Origin: Mesorhizobium ciceri WSM4083
GTDB lineage: Bacteria; Pseudomonadota; Alphaproteobacteria; Rhizobiales; Rhizobiaceae
NCBI RefSeq assembly: GCF_000519305.1
Contig: NZ_JAFG01000008.1
Location: 1 to 64,000 of the forward strand
Length of the DNA stretch: 64,000 nt
Direction: 5' to 3'
In this document: positions 24,693-33,214 of the stretch, one piece after another
How the letters are laid out: each line of letters begins with the position of its first letter
Numbering within the stretch: position 1 is the first letter of the stretch
Notes under the pieces: model-generated
What the model was told of the DNA's origin: nothing
Database searches by the model: none
Seen by the model: only the letters and a program-made list of their open reading frames with translations
Position numbers and translations under genes: made by a program

Positions 24693-25850
24693 TTAGCGTT
24701 TGTGGCCGGTGTCGAGCCGGCGTTCGGTGTACATTGAATAGCGCGACATGCCGAAACAGAACAGCCAGAAGACGAAGGCGGCGAAGATCAGGCCGGATCT
24801 CGCCGTCTGCGCGGTTGCCCAGTTTGCATCGGAAAAATTCTGTTTGACGATGCCGAGCAGGTCGAACATCGAGATGATGATGACCAGGCTGGTGTCCTTG
24901 AACATGCCGATGAAGGTGTTGACGATGCCCGGGATGACCAGTTTCAGCGCCTGCGGCATGACGATGAAATACATCTTCTGCCAATAGCCGAGGCCGAGCG
25001 AATCGGCACCTTCATACTGGCCCTTGGGGATCGCCTGCAGGCCGCCGCGCACCACTTCGGCCATATAGGCGGCGGCAAACAGCGACACGCCGATCAGCGC
25101 GCGCAGGAACTTGTCGAACGAGACACCCTCCGGCAGGAACAGGGGCAGCATGACGCTGGCGAAGAACAGCACGGTGATCAGCGGGATGCCGCGCACCGTC
25201 TCGATGAAGACGACGCACAGCGTCTTGATGATCGGCATCTTGGAACGGCGGCCGAGCGCCAGCACGATGCCGAGCGGCAGCGACACAGCGATGCCGACGA
25301 AAGACAGGCTGAGGGTTACCAAGAGCCCGCCCCACAGCGAGGTCTCGACATGCGGCAGGCCGAACATGCCGCCGACCAGCAGGACGAACGCAACGATCGG
25401 CAGCACAAAGAACAGCAGAACCGCATTCAGGCCTTTGCGCGGCACCTTCGGGATCAGCATCGGCACCAGCAGCGCCACGAACAGGATAGCGACCAGGATC
25501 GGCCGCCAGCGCTCCTCGATGGGATAGCGGCCGAGCATGAACTGGCCGAACTTGGCGTTGACGAAAGCCCAGCAGGCGCCGGTCCAGCCATCCGGCTGGA
25601 TGCCGCCTTGCGCCACCGTGGCGCATACGGTCCGGTCCGGTCCCGTCCACACGGCGTTGATGAACGCCCAATTGATGATTTGCGGCAGGATCATCGCCAC
25701 CAGGGCGATGCCGACGATTGTCAAAATGGTGTCGCCGGTGGAAGCGATCAGGTTCTTGCGCACCCACGCACCGAGACCGGTGACGCCGGCCGGCGCCGGC
25801 TGCGCCAGCACCATTTCGGTGCGCACCCAGGACATATCATGTTCTTGCAT
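24693..25850 (-). CDS. aapM: General L-amino-acid ABC transporter, permease
   Basis: 385 residues. The inner-membrane permease of the HAAT type has a long insertion between helices (residues about 70-130), as in AapM. The EAA-like loop is SLGLGYWQKMYFIVMPQALK. It pairs with AapQ to form the translocation pore. It is 9 bp downstream of aapQ. A start six codons in (MSWVRTEMVL) is possible. Confidence 0.95.
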   Translation of the reverse strand: MQEHDMSWVRTEMVLAQPAPAGVTGLGAWVRKNLIASTGDTILTIVGIALVAMILPQIINWAFINAVWTGPDRTVCATVAQGGIQPDGWTGACWAFVNAKFGQFMLGRYPIEERWRPILVAILFVALLVPMLIPKVPRKGLNAVLLFFVLPIVAFVLLVGGMFGLPHVETSLWGGLLVTLSLSFVGIAVSLPLGIVLALGRRSKMPIIKTLCVVFIETVRGIPLITVLFFASVMLPLFLPEGVSFDKFLRALIGVSLFAAAYMAEVVRGGLQAIPKGQYEGADSLGLGYWQKMYFIVMPQALKLVIPGIVNTFIGMFKDTSLVIIISMFDLLGIVKQNFSDANWATAQTARSGLIFAAFVFWLFCFGMSRYSMYTERRLDTGHKR

Positions 25851-25859
25851 GTCCTTACC

Positions 25860-27047
25860 TCACCTCTCCACCAGCGCCATCTTGGCGTTGAACCAGTTCA
25901 TCACAAGCGAGGTCAGGAGGCTGATGGCGAGATAGATCACCATCATGATCACCACGCCCTCGACGGCCTGGCCGGTCTGATTCAGCACTGTCCCGGCGGT
26001 CGCCGTCAGGTCCGGATAGCCGATGGCGATGGCCAGCGACGAGTTCTTGGTCAGGTTGAGATACTGGCTGGTCAGCGGCGGAATGACGATGCGCATGGCC
26101 TGCGGCACGACGACCAGCCGCAGGATCGATCCGGACCGCAACCCCAACGCAGCGGCAGCTTCCGTCTGGCCCGCGCTGACACCCCTGATGCCGGCGCGCA
26201 CGATCTCGGCGATGAAGGCGGCGGTATAGCAGGACAGCGCCAGATAAAGCGACAGGAACTCCGGCCGGACCTGGAAGCCGCCGGTCAGGTTGAAAGTCGA
26301 CTGCTTCGGGTAGTCGAAACTCAGGGGAAAGCCGCTCAGCGCATAGGCGAGCAGCGGCAGCCCGACGATCAGCGCCGCGGATGTCCAAAACACCGGGAAT
26401 TGCTGGCCGGTCGCCATCTGCCGTTGCCGCGCCTTGCGCGCGACGAACCACGCCATGGCGATGCCGACGAGCAAGGCGACGAAGATCAGCCAGGAGCCGT
26501 CGCCCCATACGGCGCGCGGAAAATAGAAGCCGCGCTGGTTGAGGAAGGAGCCGAACGGCAGGTTGTAGCTGTCGCGTGGTGCCGGTAGCACGGCCAGCAC
26601 GCCGGAATACCAGAAGAAGATGACCAGCAGCGGCGGGATGTTGCGGAAGACCTCGACATAGACGGTGCAGATCTTCCGGATCAGCCAGTTCTGCGAGAGC
26701 CGGCCGATGCCGATGACGAAGCCGATGATTGTCGCGGTGATGATGCCGACGATGGCGACGATGAGCGTGTTGAGGAGGCCGACCAGAATGGCGCGGCCAT
26801 AGGTCGAATCCGACGAATAGGCGATCGCGCTCTCGCTGATGTCGAAGCCGGCGCGGCCCTTGAGGAAGCCGAAGCCTGAAGCGATGCGCAGCCGCGTCAG
26901 GTTGTCGATGACGTTGTGGGCAATCCACCAGACGCCCGCCACCAGCAGCACGACGACCAGCACCTGGAAGAATATGCCCCGGATTTTCGGATCGTTGATG
27001 AAGGAGCCGCGGCTGGGCTCCTCGCGAAGTACGTCCTGCGATGCCAT
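25860..27047 (-). CDS. aapQ: General L-amino-acid ABC transporter, permease
   Basis: 395 residues, with the long periplasmic insert of AapQ (SYNLPFGSFLNQRGFYFPRA) and EAA loop AALGLRSGSILRLVVVPQAM. Membrane partner of AapM. It is separated from aapJ by a strong hairpin at 27072-27098, so its transcript level can be lower than that of the binding protein. Confidence 0.95.
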   Translation of the reverse strand: MASQDVLREEPSRGSFINDPKIRGIFFQVLVVVLLVAGVWWIAHNVIDNLTRLRIASGFGFLKGRAGFDISESAIAYSSDSTYGRAILVGLLNTLIVAIVGIITATIIGFVIGIGRLSQNWLIRKICTVYVEVFRNIPPLLVIFFWYSGVLAVLPAPRDSYNLPFGSFLNQRGFYFPRAVWGDGSWLIFVALLVGIAMAWFVARKARQRQMATGQQFPVFWTSAALIVGLPLLAYALSGFPLSFDYPKQSTFNLTGGFQVRPEFLSLYLALSCYTAAFIAEIVRAGIRGVSAGQTEAAAALGLRSGSILRLVVVPQAMRIVIPPLTSQYLNLTKNSSLAIAIGYPDLTATAGTVLNQTGQAVEGVVIMMVIYLAISLLTSLVMNWFNAKMALVER

Positions 27048-27071
27048 TCGACCGTCCCCTGGAAAGAGAAA

Positions 27072-27098
27072 CCGGGAGGCAGATGATCTGCCTCCCGG
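27072..27098 (-). terminator. Intercistronic hairpin between aapJ and aapQ
   Basis: CCGGGAGGCAGA / TCTGCCTCCCGG, a perfect 12-bp stem with a 3-nt loop, in the 63-bp gap. Only a weak T-containing stretch follows, so partial termination or 3'-end protection of aapJ mRNA is more likely than full stop. Confidence 0.75.
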
Positions 27099-27110
27099 AT
27101 CACATTTCGA

Positions 27111-28139
27111 TCAGCGGATCGGCGGCGCGTATTGCAGGCCGCCCTTGGTCCACAGCGCGTTGATGCCGCGCGCGATCTTCAGCGGGCTGCCCGAGCCGAC
27201 ATTGCGCTCGAACATTTCGCCATAATTGCCGACGGCCTTGACGATGTTGACCACCCAGTCATTGGAGACGCCGAGGTCGGTGCCGATCTTGGTATCGGCT
27301 TCCTGGCCGAGCACGCGCTTGATCTCGGGACTGGCCGAGTTCTTCATCTCATCGACATTGGCCTTGGTGATGCCGAGCTCTTCAGCCTGGAGCAAAGCGA
27401 AATAGGTCCACTTGACGATGTGGTACCACTGGTCGTCGCCCTGGCGAACGGCCGGTCCGAGCGGCTCCTTGGAGATGATCTCGGGCAGCACGACATGGTC
27501 GGCCGGCGCTCCCAGCGTCAGGCGGATGCCATAGAGGCCCGACTGATCGGTGGTGTAGACGTCGCAGCGGCCGGCGTCATAGGCGGCGTTGACCTCTTCC
27601 AGCTTTTCGAAGACGACGGGATTGTACTCCATCTTGTTGGCCTTGAAGTAGTCGGCGAGGTTCAGCTCGGTGGTGGTGCCGCTCTGCACGCAGACGGCGG
27701 CGCCCGAAAGCTGCAATGCCGAATTGACGCCCGGCAGCTTCTTGGCGTTGATCATGAAACCCTGGCCGTCATAGTAGGTGACGCCGATGAAATTCAGGCC
27801 GAGTGCCGTGTCGCGGTTGATGGTCCAGGTGGTGTTGCGCGACAGGATGTCGATCTCGCCCGACTGCAGCGCGGTGAACCGCTCCTTGGCGCTGAGCGGC
27901 GTGAACTTGACCTTGGAGCCGTCACCGAAGACGGCGGCCGCGACAGCGCGGCAGAAGTCTGCATCGATGCCTTGCCAGTCACCCTTGTCGTCCGGTGCCG
28001 AAAAGCCGGCCAGGCCGGTCGAGACGCCGCACTGGACGAAGCCCTTTGCCTTGACGGTGTCGAGCGTGGCCGCCGACGCGGCGGACGCCATCAATCCAAG
28101 CGTGGCGGCGCCCAGAATGCCGATAGCAATATGTTTCAT
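27111..28139 (-). CDS. aapJ: General L-amino-acid ABC transporter, periplasmic binding protein
   Basis: 342 residues, with signal peptide MKHIAIGILGAATLGLMASA cleaved near SAAT. The SBP_bac_3 fold is recognised by GFVQCGVSTGLAGFSAPDDK and IDILSRNTTWTINRDTALGL. First gene of aapJQMP. It binds many L-amino acids in the periplasm. The 440 bp upstream hold the promoter; only a weak TTGACC (28296-28301) was seen there. Confidence 0.96.
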   Translation of the reverse strand: MKHIAIGILGAATLGLMASAASAATLDTVKAKGFVQCGVSTGLAGFSAPDDKGDWQGIDADFCRAVAAAVFGDGSKVKFTPLSAKERFTALQSGEIDILSRNTTWTINRDTALGLNFIGVTYYDGQGFMINAKKLPGVNSALQLSGAAVCVQSGTTTELNLADYFKANKMEYNPVVFEKLEEVNAAYDAGRCDVYTTDQSGLYGIRLTLGAPADHVVLPEIISKEPLGPAVRQGDDQWYHIVKWTYFALLQAEELGITKANVDEMKNSASPEIKRVLGQEADTKIGTDLGVSNDWVVNIVKAVGNYGEMFERNVGSGSPLKIARGINALWTKGGLQYAPPIR

Positions 28140-28579
28140 GACCCACAGACCCTTTTCTCTGTTTTTCAGGAGTAAATCCTGATTTTTTTCTCCCGTGTGA
28201 ACGCGGCTTCATCCCGGCCCATCCCAAAACCCCGCATCGTAACCGACGCGCCGCCTCCCATTCACAAATGTCATCGAAGGCGATAATTCCCGTGAGGTCA
28301 AGGGAAATGACCCAAACCCAAAGAGTTTGAAAACCGATTGCCGCAAATGCCTGATTTACAGACAAACGCGCCTGCGAATTGGTCAGCAGGGCCAATAAAG
28401 GCGGCAAGCTCATGCAACGCCAAAGCGGGGCCAATACGGGCCGCGGCAGCGAAATCCATCCCGGGCAATATCTCGTCGTTGTTGACCTCCGCGTGCGGCG
28501 AACTGCCAGGTCCCAAGATTGTCATCTGACGATTTACTGGCGGCTGCAGTCCAATACAGATCGCGGACGAAGACCGTTC
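28140..28579. other. Intergenic region between aapJ and the DUF2182 gene
   Basis: 440 bp. It must contain the leftward aapJ promoter; a TTGACC at 28296-28301 on the minus strand is a candidate -35, with no good -10. Open frames on both strands lack ribosome sites. No repeat or RNA gene was recognised. Confidence 0.45.
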
Positions 28580-29455
28580 TCAAAAAGCTTGAAAGACGAT
28601 CCAGGTCCCGATGGCAGCCATCAACGCGCCTGAAACGCGCGGAATCAGCTGCCCGGTCGGCACGGTCTTCTCCAGCAGAACAAGGATGGCGATGCCGGCG
28701 ATCCACAGCACGTTCATGACGCCACCGACGAACAGCAGGGCCATCAGCGCCCAGCAGCATCCCAGACAGTAGGCGCCGTGATCGATGCCCAGCCGAAGCG
28801 CGCCGAGCGGAGCGGAGCGGAATCCGCCATGGCCGGCCAGGAACGCGATCGGCGCCTGACATTGGCGCAGGCAGACACCCTTCATCGGCGTCCATTGATA
28901 GAGACCGGCGGCGATAAGGACGAGGCCGCCGAGGACCGCGCTGCCGGCCGCCATCGAGGGATCGAGCAAGGCAAGACGGGCGAGAAGCCATTGCGCACCG
29001 GTCGCCACGAGGCTGAAGACGACCCAGACGGCGAGGTAGCCGGCAAAAAACCATCCCGTCGAAGCGATGGGCCTGCCATCCGCCCGGGCCTTACGGCCGA
29101 CACCGGCATAGAGCAGCAACATCGGTGCGACCGAAGGCGTCATCATGCCGACCATCATCACCGCCCACATGGTGAAGGTGAAAGCGAAATCGGCCAATGC
29201 CCAGGCCCGGAAGCCGGGCGCCACGGCGGCGCCCATATCCATGCCGGCCATACCCATGTTCGACCCGTCCATATTCGACATGTCCATTCCGGCCATGTCA
29301 CCGCCTCCGCTGTCCGGCAAGGGGGAGCCGGGCGTGACCATGTCGGCGGCGAGCCACAGCACATAGGCCCAGGCGAGCACGGCAATCACCACGAGCGCGG
29401 CCATCACGACCGCGCGATCGCGCCGCAGCACCGCCTCGAGGGCCGTATCGCCCAT
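28580..29455 (-). CDS. DUF2182 membrane protein with Met-rich loop
   Basis: 291 residues with about seven membrane helices. FTMWAVMMVGMMTPSVAPML and YCLGCCWALMALLFVGGVMN are the conserved DUF2182 segments. Between the first two helices is a loop very rich in Met/Asp/Gly (GMDMSNMDGSNMGMAGMDMG, about residues 56-75), of the kind that binds Cu(I) or Ag(I) in copper proteins. It follows the DUF1326 gene by 9 bp. DUF1326 and DUF2182 commonly travel together. A metal-handling role is inferred from composition only. Confidence 0.85.
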   Translation of the reverse strand: MGDTALEAVLRRDRAVVMAALVVIAVLAWAYVLWLAADMVTPGSPLPDSGGGDMAGMDMSNMDGSNMGMAGMDMGAAVAPGFRAWALADFAFTFTMWAVMMVGMMTPSVAPMLLLYAGVGRKARADGRPIASTGWFFAGYLAVWVVFSLVATGAQWLLARLALLDPSMAAGSAVLGGLVLIAAGLYQWTPMKGVCLRQCQAPIAFLAGHGGFRSAPLGALRLGIDHGAYCLGCCWALMALLFVGGVMNVLWIAGIAILVLLEKTVPTGQLIPRVSGALMAAIGTWIVFQAF

Positions 29456-29464
29456 TGGATCAGG

Positions 29465-30100
29465 TCAATGCACGATGCCGCTCTGCGTAAGATGCAGATT
29501 GGCGAAATGGCTGTGCGTATCGGCCAGCTCGAACTTGATCGGGCCCGTCGCCTTGGTCCAGCCGCGCCCGACCTCGGCGATCGCGTATTCGAAGCCGTGC
29601 GGCAAGTCGATGCGCGCCTGATGCGCGGCGCCGGTGACCGGATTCCGGATCGGTTCGCCGCGACCGTCGGTTATACCCTCGACATGCAGCTGACTGGTTC
29701 GCGCGTCGACGTCGATCTTGAATTCGATCGGGGCGAAGATCGGATCGTGGAATTTCTCCAGCGTGGTCGAGAAGACCTGGAATATCGTTGCGCCCGGCTC
29801 GGTGTCCAGACCGCCCAATATGCGAAGCAGCGCGCCACGTTGGGCTTCCGTCGCCCTTTCATCGATAATCACCGCGGCCTCGCCCCTGCCCTCGTGTATG
29901 GCGCCGGGCCAACTGAAAATCCCGACGAACCGCAACCCGTCGAGCTTGGTGTCGCCGTGATGGCCGCTTTCGATTTCCATGCCGGCGACCGCCTGGCAGA
30001 ATCCGTATGTCGGCATGGCGTTGAACTGGCACGGGCAGCCATAGGCGCAGTTGCAGTTGATGAATTCGCTGGCCTTCATGGCCCATTTGACGTCCGGCAT
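29465..30100 (-). CDS. DUF1326 domain-containing protein
   Basis: 211 residues starting MPDVKWAMKASEFINCNCAY; the ribosome site GGGAGGA fits this start rather than the one seven codons earlier. The CNCAYGCPCQFN motif has three cysteines near the N-terminus, a likely metal or redox site. It is soluble, with no signal peptide. First gene of a two-gene operon with the DUF2182 protein. Biochemical function of the family is unknown. Confidence 0.86.
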   Translation of the reverse strand: MPDVKWAMKASEFINCNCAYGCPCQFNAMPTYGFCQAVAGMEIESGHHGDTKLDGLRFVGIFSWPGAIHEGRGEAAVIIDERATEAQRGALLRILGGLDTEPGATIFQVFSTTLEKFHDPIFAPIEFKIDVDARTSQLHVEGITDGRGEPIRNPVTGAAHQARIDLPHGFEYAIAEVGRGWTKATGPIKFELADTHSHFANLHLTQSGIVH

Positions 30101-30260
30101 GTCATTCCTCCCTTGCCGCACTCACGCTTCATGAGCGCGATCCGGATCGTGGAGGACCAGAAGTCAACCGGCAGCAACCATCCGGCAGCATCTGATCGAA
30201 GCAATCCGGCGATTAATATTAGCTATTAATCATATACCATTCACAGCCGCCCACAATAGG

Positions 30261-30466
30261 CCGATCGGCAAAGGTAGGACTCCGAGCAGCGATTCCGATT
30301 TGAACGGCTGAGGATCGACGCCGCGCTTAGGCCCAAGCTGCAGGGACCCGGCGTAACAGGGGATAAGAAGCCCAGGCTCGGCACCAAGCTGCATGCCGTC
30401 GTAGATGCACTCGGCCTGCCGGTCCGCTTCGAGGTTGTGGACATCGCCATCAAGTCACTCCACTAA
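30261..30466 (+). pseudogene. Transposase remnant (IS5/IS4-type DDE)
   Basis: A frame reading ...FERLRIDAALRPKLQ then GDKKPRLGTKLHAVVDALG and PVRFEVV ends with TAA at 30464-30466. The block GTKLHAVVDALG-PVRF is the first catalytic region of IS5/IS4-type transposases. No start codon and no remaining DDE parts are present, so it is a decayed fragment, and no terminal repeats were found. Confidence 0.65.
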
Positions 30467-30520
30467 CTTTCTTCCTCAATTAGAAAACGAAATTTCCGAA
30501 TTATGAAGGACGCTTCCGTG

Positions 30521-31399
30521 ATGCAGATTGGATTCTTGGGCCTGGGAACCATGGGCAAACCCATGGCCGCAAACCTTGTCAAAGCCGGATACAGGGTCCG
30601 GGTGTGGAACCGTTCGCAAGAGCCAGTTGCCGCTCTTGCCGCGCTCGGCGCCGAGATAGGAACCGATCCACGCCAGGCGGCCGAAGGCGCGGAGGTGCTC
30701 ATCTCCATGCTCGCGGATGATGCGGCCACGCGCGCCGTCGTCATCGACGGCCAGGTGCTGGACGCACTGAAGCCGGGCGCGATCCACATCAACATGGCGA
30801 CGGTCTCGGTCGCCTTCGCGAACGTAATGGAGCTACTGCACCGGGAAAAAGGCGTCGGGTATGTCGCGGCTCCGGTTCTCGGGCGGGTGAACGTGGCCGA
30901 AGCTGGTCAGCTCAACATCCTTGCGGCAGGTGATACTGAAGCTTTGGGACGCGTACAGCCGCTGTTCGATATTCTTGGGCAGAAGACATGGTGTTTCGGA
31001 AGCCAGCCCGAACAGGCCAACGCCATCAAGCTAGCCGTGAATTTCATGATCGGCAGTGCTATAGGGACGATGGGCGAGGCCGTGGCGCTCGCGCAAGGTT
31101 ATGGTGTCCCCAAGGGCAATTTCATCGATCTGATCACATCCACGATCTTCGCCGCTCCCGTTTACAAGGGTTATGGCGGCGCGATTGCGGAGGAACGCTT
31201 CGAGCCGGCCGGCTTCAGGCTGACGCTTGGTCTGAAGGATGTGCGTCTCGCTCTGGAAGCCGGGGAGAAGGTCAACGTCCCGATGCCTATAGGCAGCGTT
31301 CTCCGCGACAATCATCTAGATAGCGTGGCGCACGGCGAAGGCCATCTGGATTGGGCCGCGCTGTCGCGTGTTTCCACGCGCCGTGCAGCGCAGCAGTGA
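30521..31399 (+). CDS. 3-hydroxyisobutyrate dehydrogenase-family NAD(P)-dependent oxidoreductase
   Basis: 292 residues. MQIGFLGLGTMGKPMAANLV is the Rossmann dinucleotide site with the beta-HAD signature. The substrate-binding segment is VAAPVLGRVNVAEAGQLNIL, and the catalytic Lys sits in ANAIKLAVNFMIGSAIG. Members reduce or oxidise small beta-hydroxy acids. GAAGGA precedes the ATG at 30521 (an ATG at 30503 is also in frame). The MFS pseudogene overlaps its stop by GTGA, so the pair was once an operon. Confidence 0.87.
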   Translation: MQIGFLGLGTMGKPMAANLVKAGYRVRVWNRSQEPVAALAALGAEIGTDPRQAAEGAEVLISMLADDAATRAVVIDGQVLDALKPGAIHINMATVSVAFANVMELLHREKGVGYVAAPVLGRVNVAEAGQLNILAAGDTEALGRVQPLFDILGQKTWCFGSQPEQANAIKLAVNFMIGSAIGTMGEAVALAQGYGVPKGNFIDLITSTIFAAPVYKGYGGAIAEERFEPAGFRLTLGLKDVRLALEAGEKVNVPMPIGSVLRDNHLDSVAHGEGHLDWAALSRVSTRRAAQQ

Positions 31400-31743
31400 C
31401 CATAGCAGCAGAGGCGCCATCCTCCTTGCGCGGGCTTTCCATGCTGCTGGCCTGCGCATCCGGGCTGATCGCCGCCAACATTTATTTTGCCCAACTCCTT
31501 GTCGGTCCGATCGGCGCCGCCCTCGGCCTCTCGCCAAGAGCCGGGGGCTGATCGTTACGCTGACGCAGATTGGCTATGGGTTGGGATTGTTGCTCATCGT
31601 GCCGCTCGAAAATCGCAAGCTCGCGGTCGCATTGATCATCGTGGCTATAGCTGGACTGCTTGGCGCGGCCGTCAGCGCTATGCTGAGAGCAACCACGACA
31701 ACAGTGCGAGCAACGTGCACCCTACGAGATGCTTCGGGCTAGC
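31396..31743 (+). pseudogene. MFS transporter, frameshifted and truncated
   Basis: From GTG at 31396 the frame reads MLLACASGLIAANIYFAQLL ... AALGLSPRAGG and stops at 31551. A neighbouring frame continues GLIVTLTQIGYGLGLLLIVP then LENRKLAVALIIVAIAGLLG. The two are successive helices of a drug-efflux MFS protein (YdeA/AraJ-like). A 1-nt loss lies near SPRA-GL (about 31540), the loop after IVP is short by several residues, and the rest after about 31690 is gone. Confidence 0.8.
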
Positions 31744-31910
31744 GCAGTTGCCGACGATGCACACCGCTAGAGTCACGCCGTACCCCCGCATCGCTGTTTT
31801 TGCCCCGACGAATTGGCATATTCGAAGTCCAACTCCTGGCGGACAGTGGCTGTTGCACGGTCCATAGCGCCGCACTATGGCTAGCGGCTTGTCAAACAAG
31901 GCGACGCAGA

Positions 31911-33089
31911 ATGGCGAAAGACGGCAGCGAGCACGGCGGGATGGGCATCAACACGCGGCTTGCCCATTCGGGCAACAATCCGCACGACTATTTCGGCTTC
32001 GTCAATCCGCCGGTGGTGCATGCTTCCACCGTGCTGTTTCGCGACGCGGCTTCAATGGCGGCGCGCACCCAGAAATATACTTACGGCACGCGCGGCACAC
32101 CGACGACCGATGCGCTTGCCCATGCCATGGACGCGCTGGAAGGCTCGGCCGGCACGATCTTGGTGCCGTCGGGCCTTGCGGCGGTGACGGTGCCGCTGCT
32201 CGCCTTTGTGTCGGCCGGCGACCATCTGCTGATCGTCGATACCGTCTATCATCCGACCCGTAATTTCGCCGACACGATGCTGAAGCGGCTGGGCGTCGAG
32301 GTCGAGTATTACGCCCCCGATGTCGGCGCCGGCATCGCGGCGTTGATCAAGCCCAACACCAAGGTGGTGTTCACGGAATCGCCGGCCTCCAACACGTTCG
32401 AGGTGCAGGACATCCCGGCCATCGCCAAGGCGGCGCACGCCGCGGGCGTCATCGTCATGATGGACAACACCTGGGCGACGCCACTGTATTTCCGCCCGCT
32501 CGACCACGGCGTCGACATCTCGATCCATGCGGCGACCAAATACCCGGCCGGCCATTCCGACGTGCTGCTTGGCACGGTGTCGGCCAATGAGAGCTGCTGG
32601 AAGCATCTTTACGAGAGCTTCTGCACGCTTGGCTGCTGCGCCGGACCCGACGACGTCTACCAGGTGTTGCGCGGCCTGCGCAGCATGGGCGTACGCCTGG
32701 AGCACCATCAGCGCAGCACGCTGGCCATCGCTTCCTGGCTCGAGGGCCAGAAGGGCGTGGCCCGCGTGCTGCACCCTGCCCTTCCCAGCCACCCGGACCA
32801 TGATCTGTGGAAGCGGGATTTTTCCGGCTCGAGCGGCATCTTTTCCATCGTGCTTGCCGGTGGCGGCCAGAAGCAGCAGCACGCTTTCCTGGACGCGCTG
32901 CGGATCTTCGGCCTCGGTTATTCCTGGGGCGGCTATGAGAGCCTTGCCGTGCCGGTCTGGCTCGGCGACCGTGTTGTCGCGAAAGCACGCTATGAGGGGC
33001 CGTTGATCCGCCTGCAGATCGGCCTCGAGGACGTCGACGACCTGAAGGCCGACATCTCGCGCGGCCTGACCGCCGCGACGGCTGCGTAG
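31911..33089 (+). CDS. metC: Cystathionine beta-lyase
   Basis: 392 residues, Cys/Met-metabolism PLP enzyme. The PLP lysine is in SIHAATKYPAGHSDVLLG and the cofactor-binding VIVMMDNTWATPLYF precedes it. NPPVVHASTVLFRDA and YSWGGYESLAVP also fit the MetC subgroup. It cleaves cystathionine to homocysteine, pyruvate and ammonia in the cytoplasm. The start (MAKDGSEHGGMGINTR) follows AAGGCGA; the frame is open 37 codons further with no conserved sequence. It stands alone. Confidence 0.91.
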   Translation: MAKDGSEHGGMGINTRLAHSGNNPHDYFGFVNPPVVHASTVLFRDAASMAARTQKYTYGTRGTPTTDALAHAMDALEGSAGTILVPSGLAAVTVPLLAFVSAGDHLLIVDTVYHPTRNFADTMLKRLGVEVEYYAPDVGAGIAALIKPNTKVVFTESPASNTFEVQDIPAIAKAAHAAGVIVMMDNTWATPLYFRPLDHGVDISIHAATKYPAGHSDVLLGTVSANESCWKHLYESFCTLGCCAGPDDVYQVLRGLRSMGVRLEHHQRSTLAIASWLEGQKGVARVLHPALPSHPDHDLWKRDFSGSSGIFSIVLAGGGQKQQHAFLDALRIFGLGYSWGGYESLAVPVWLGDRVVAKARYEGPLIRLQIGLEDVDDLKADISRGLTAATAA

Positions 33090-33214
33090 CGGAATTCTAT
33101 TCCCTAAAATTGCGGTTTACCGGATCAGTTTGGCTTTCAAATTCAAAGATGCCGCGTCATTGCGGATCAGCACATTTTCGACTTCCCCTGGAATACCGGC
33201 AGAGTTTTCGATCC

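Noticed and set aside
28298..28525. 75-codon minus-strand frame upstream of aapJ
   Set aside because: No ribosome site and a composition like translated intergenic sequence; it probably covers the aapJ promoter.
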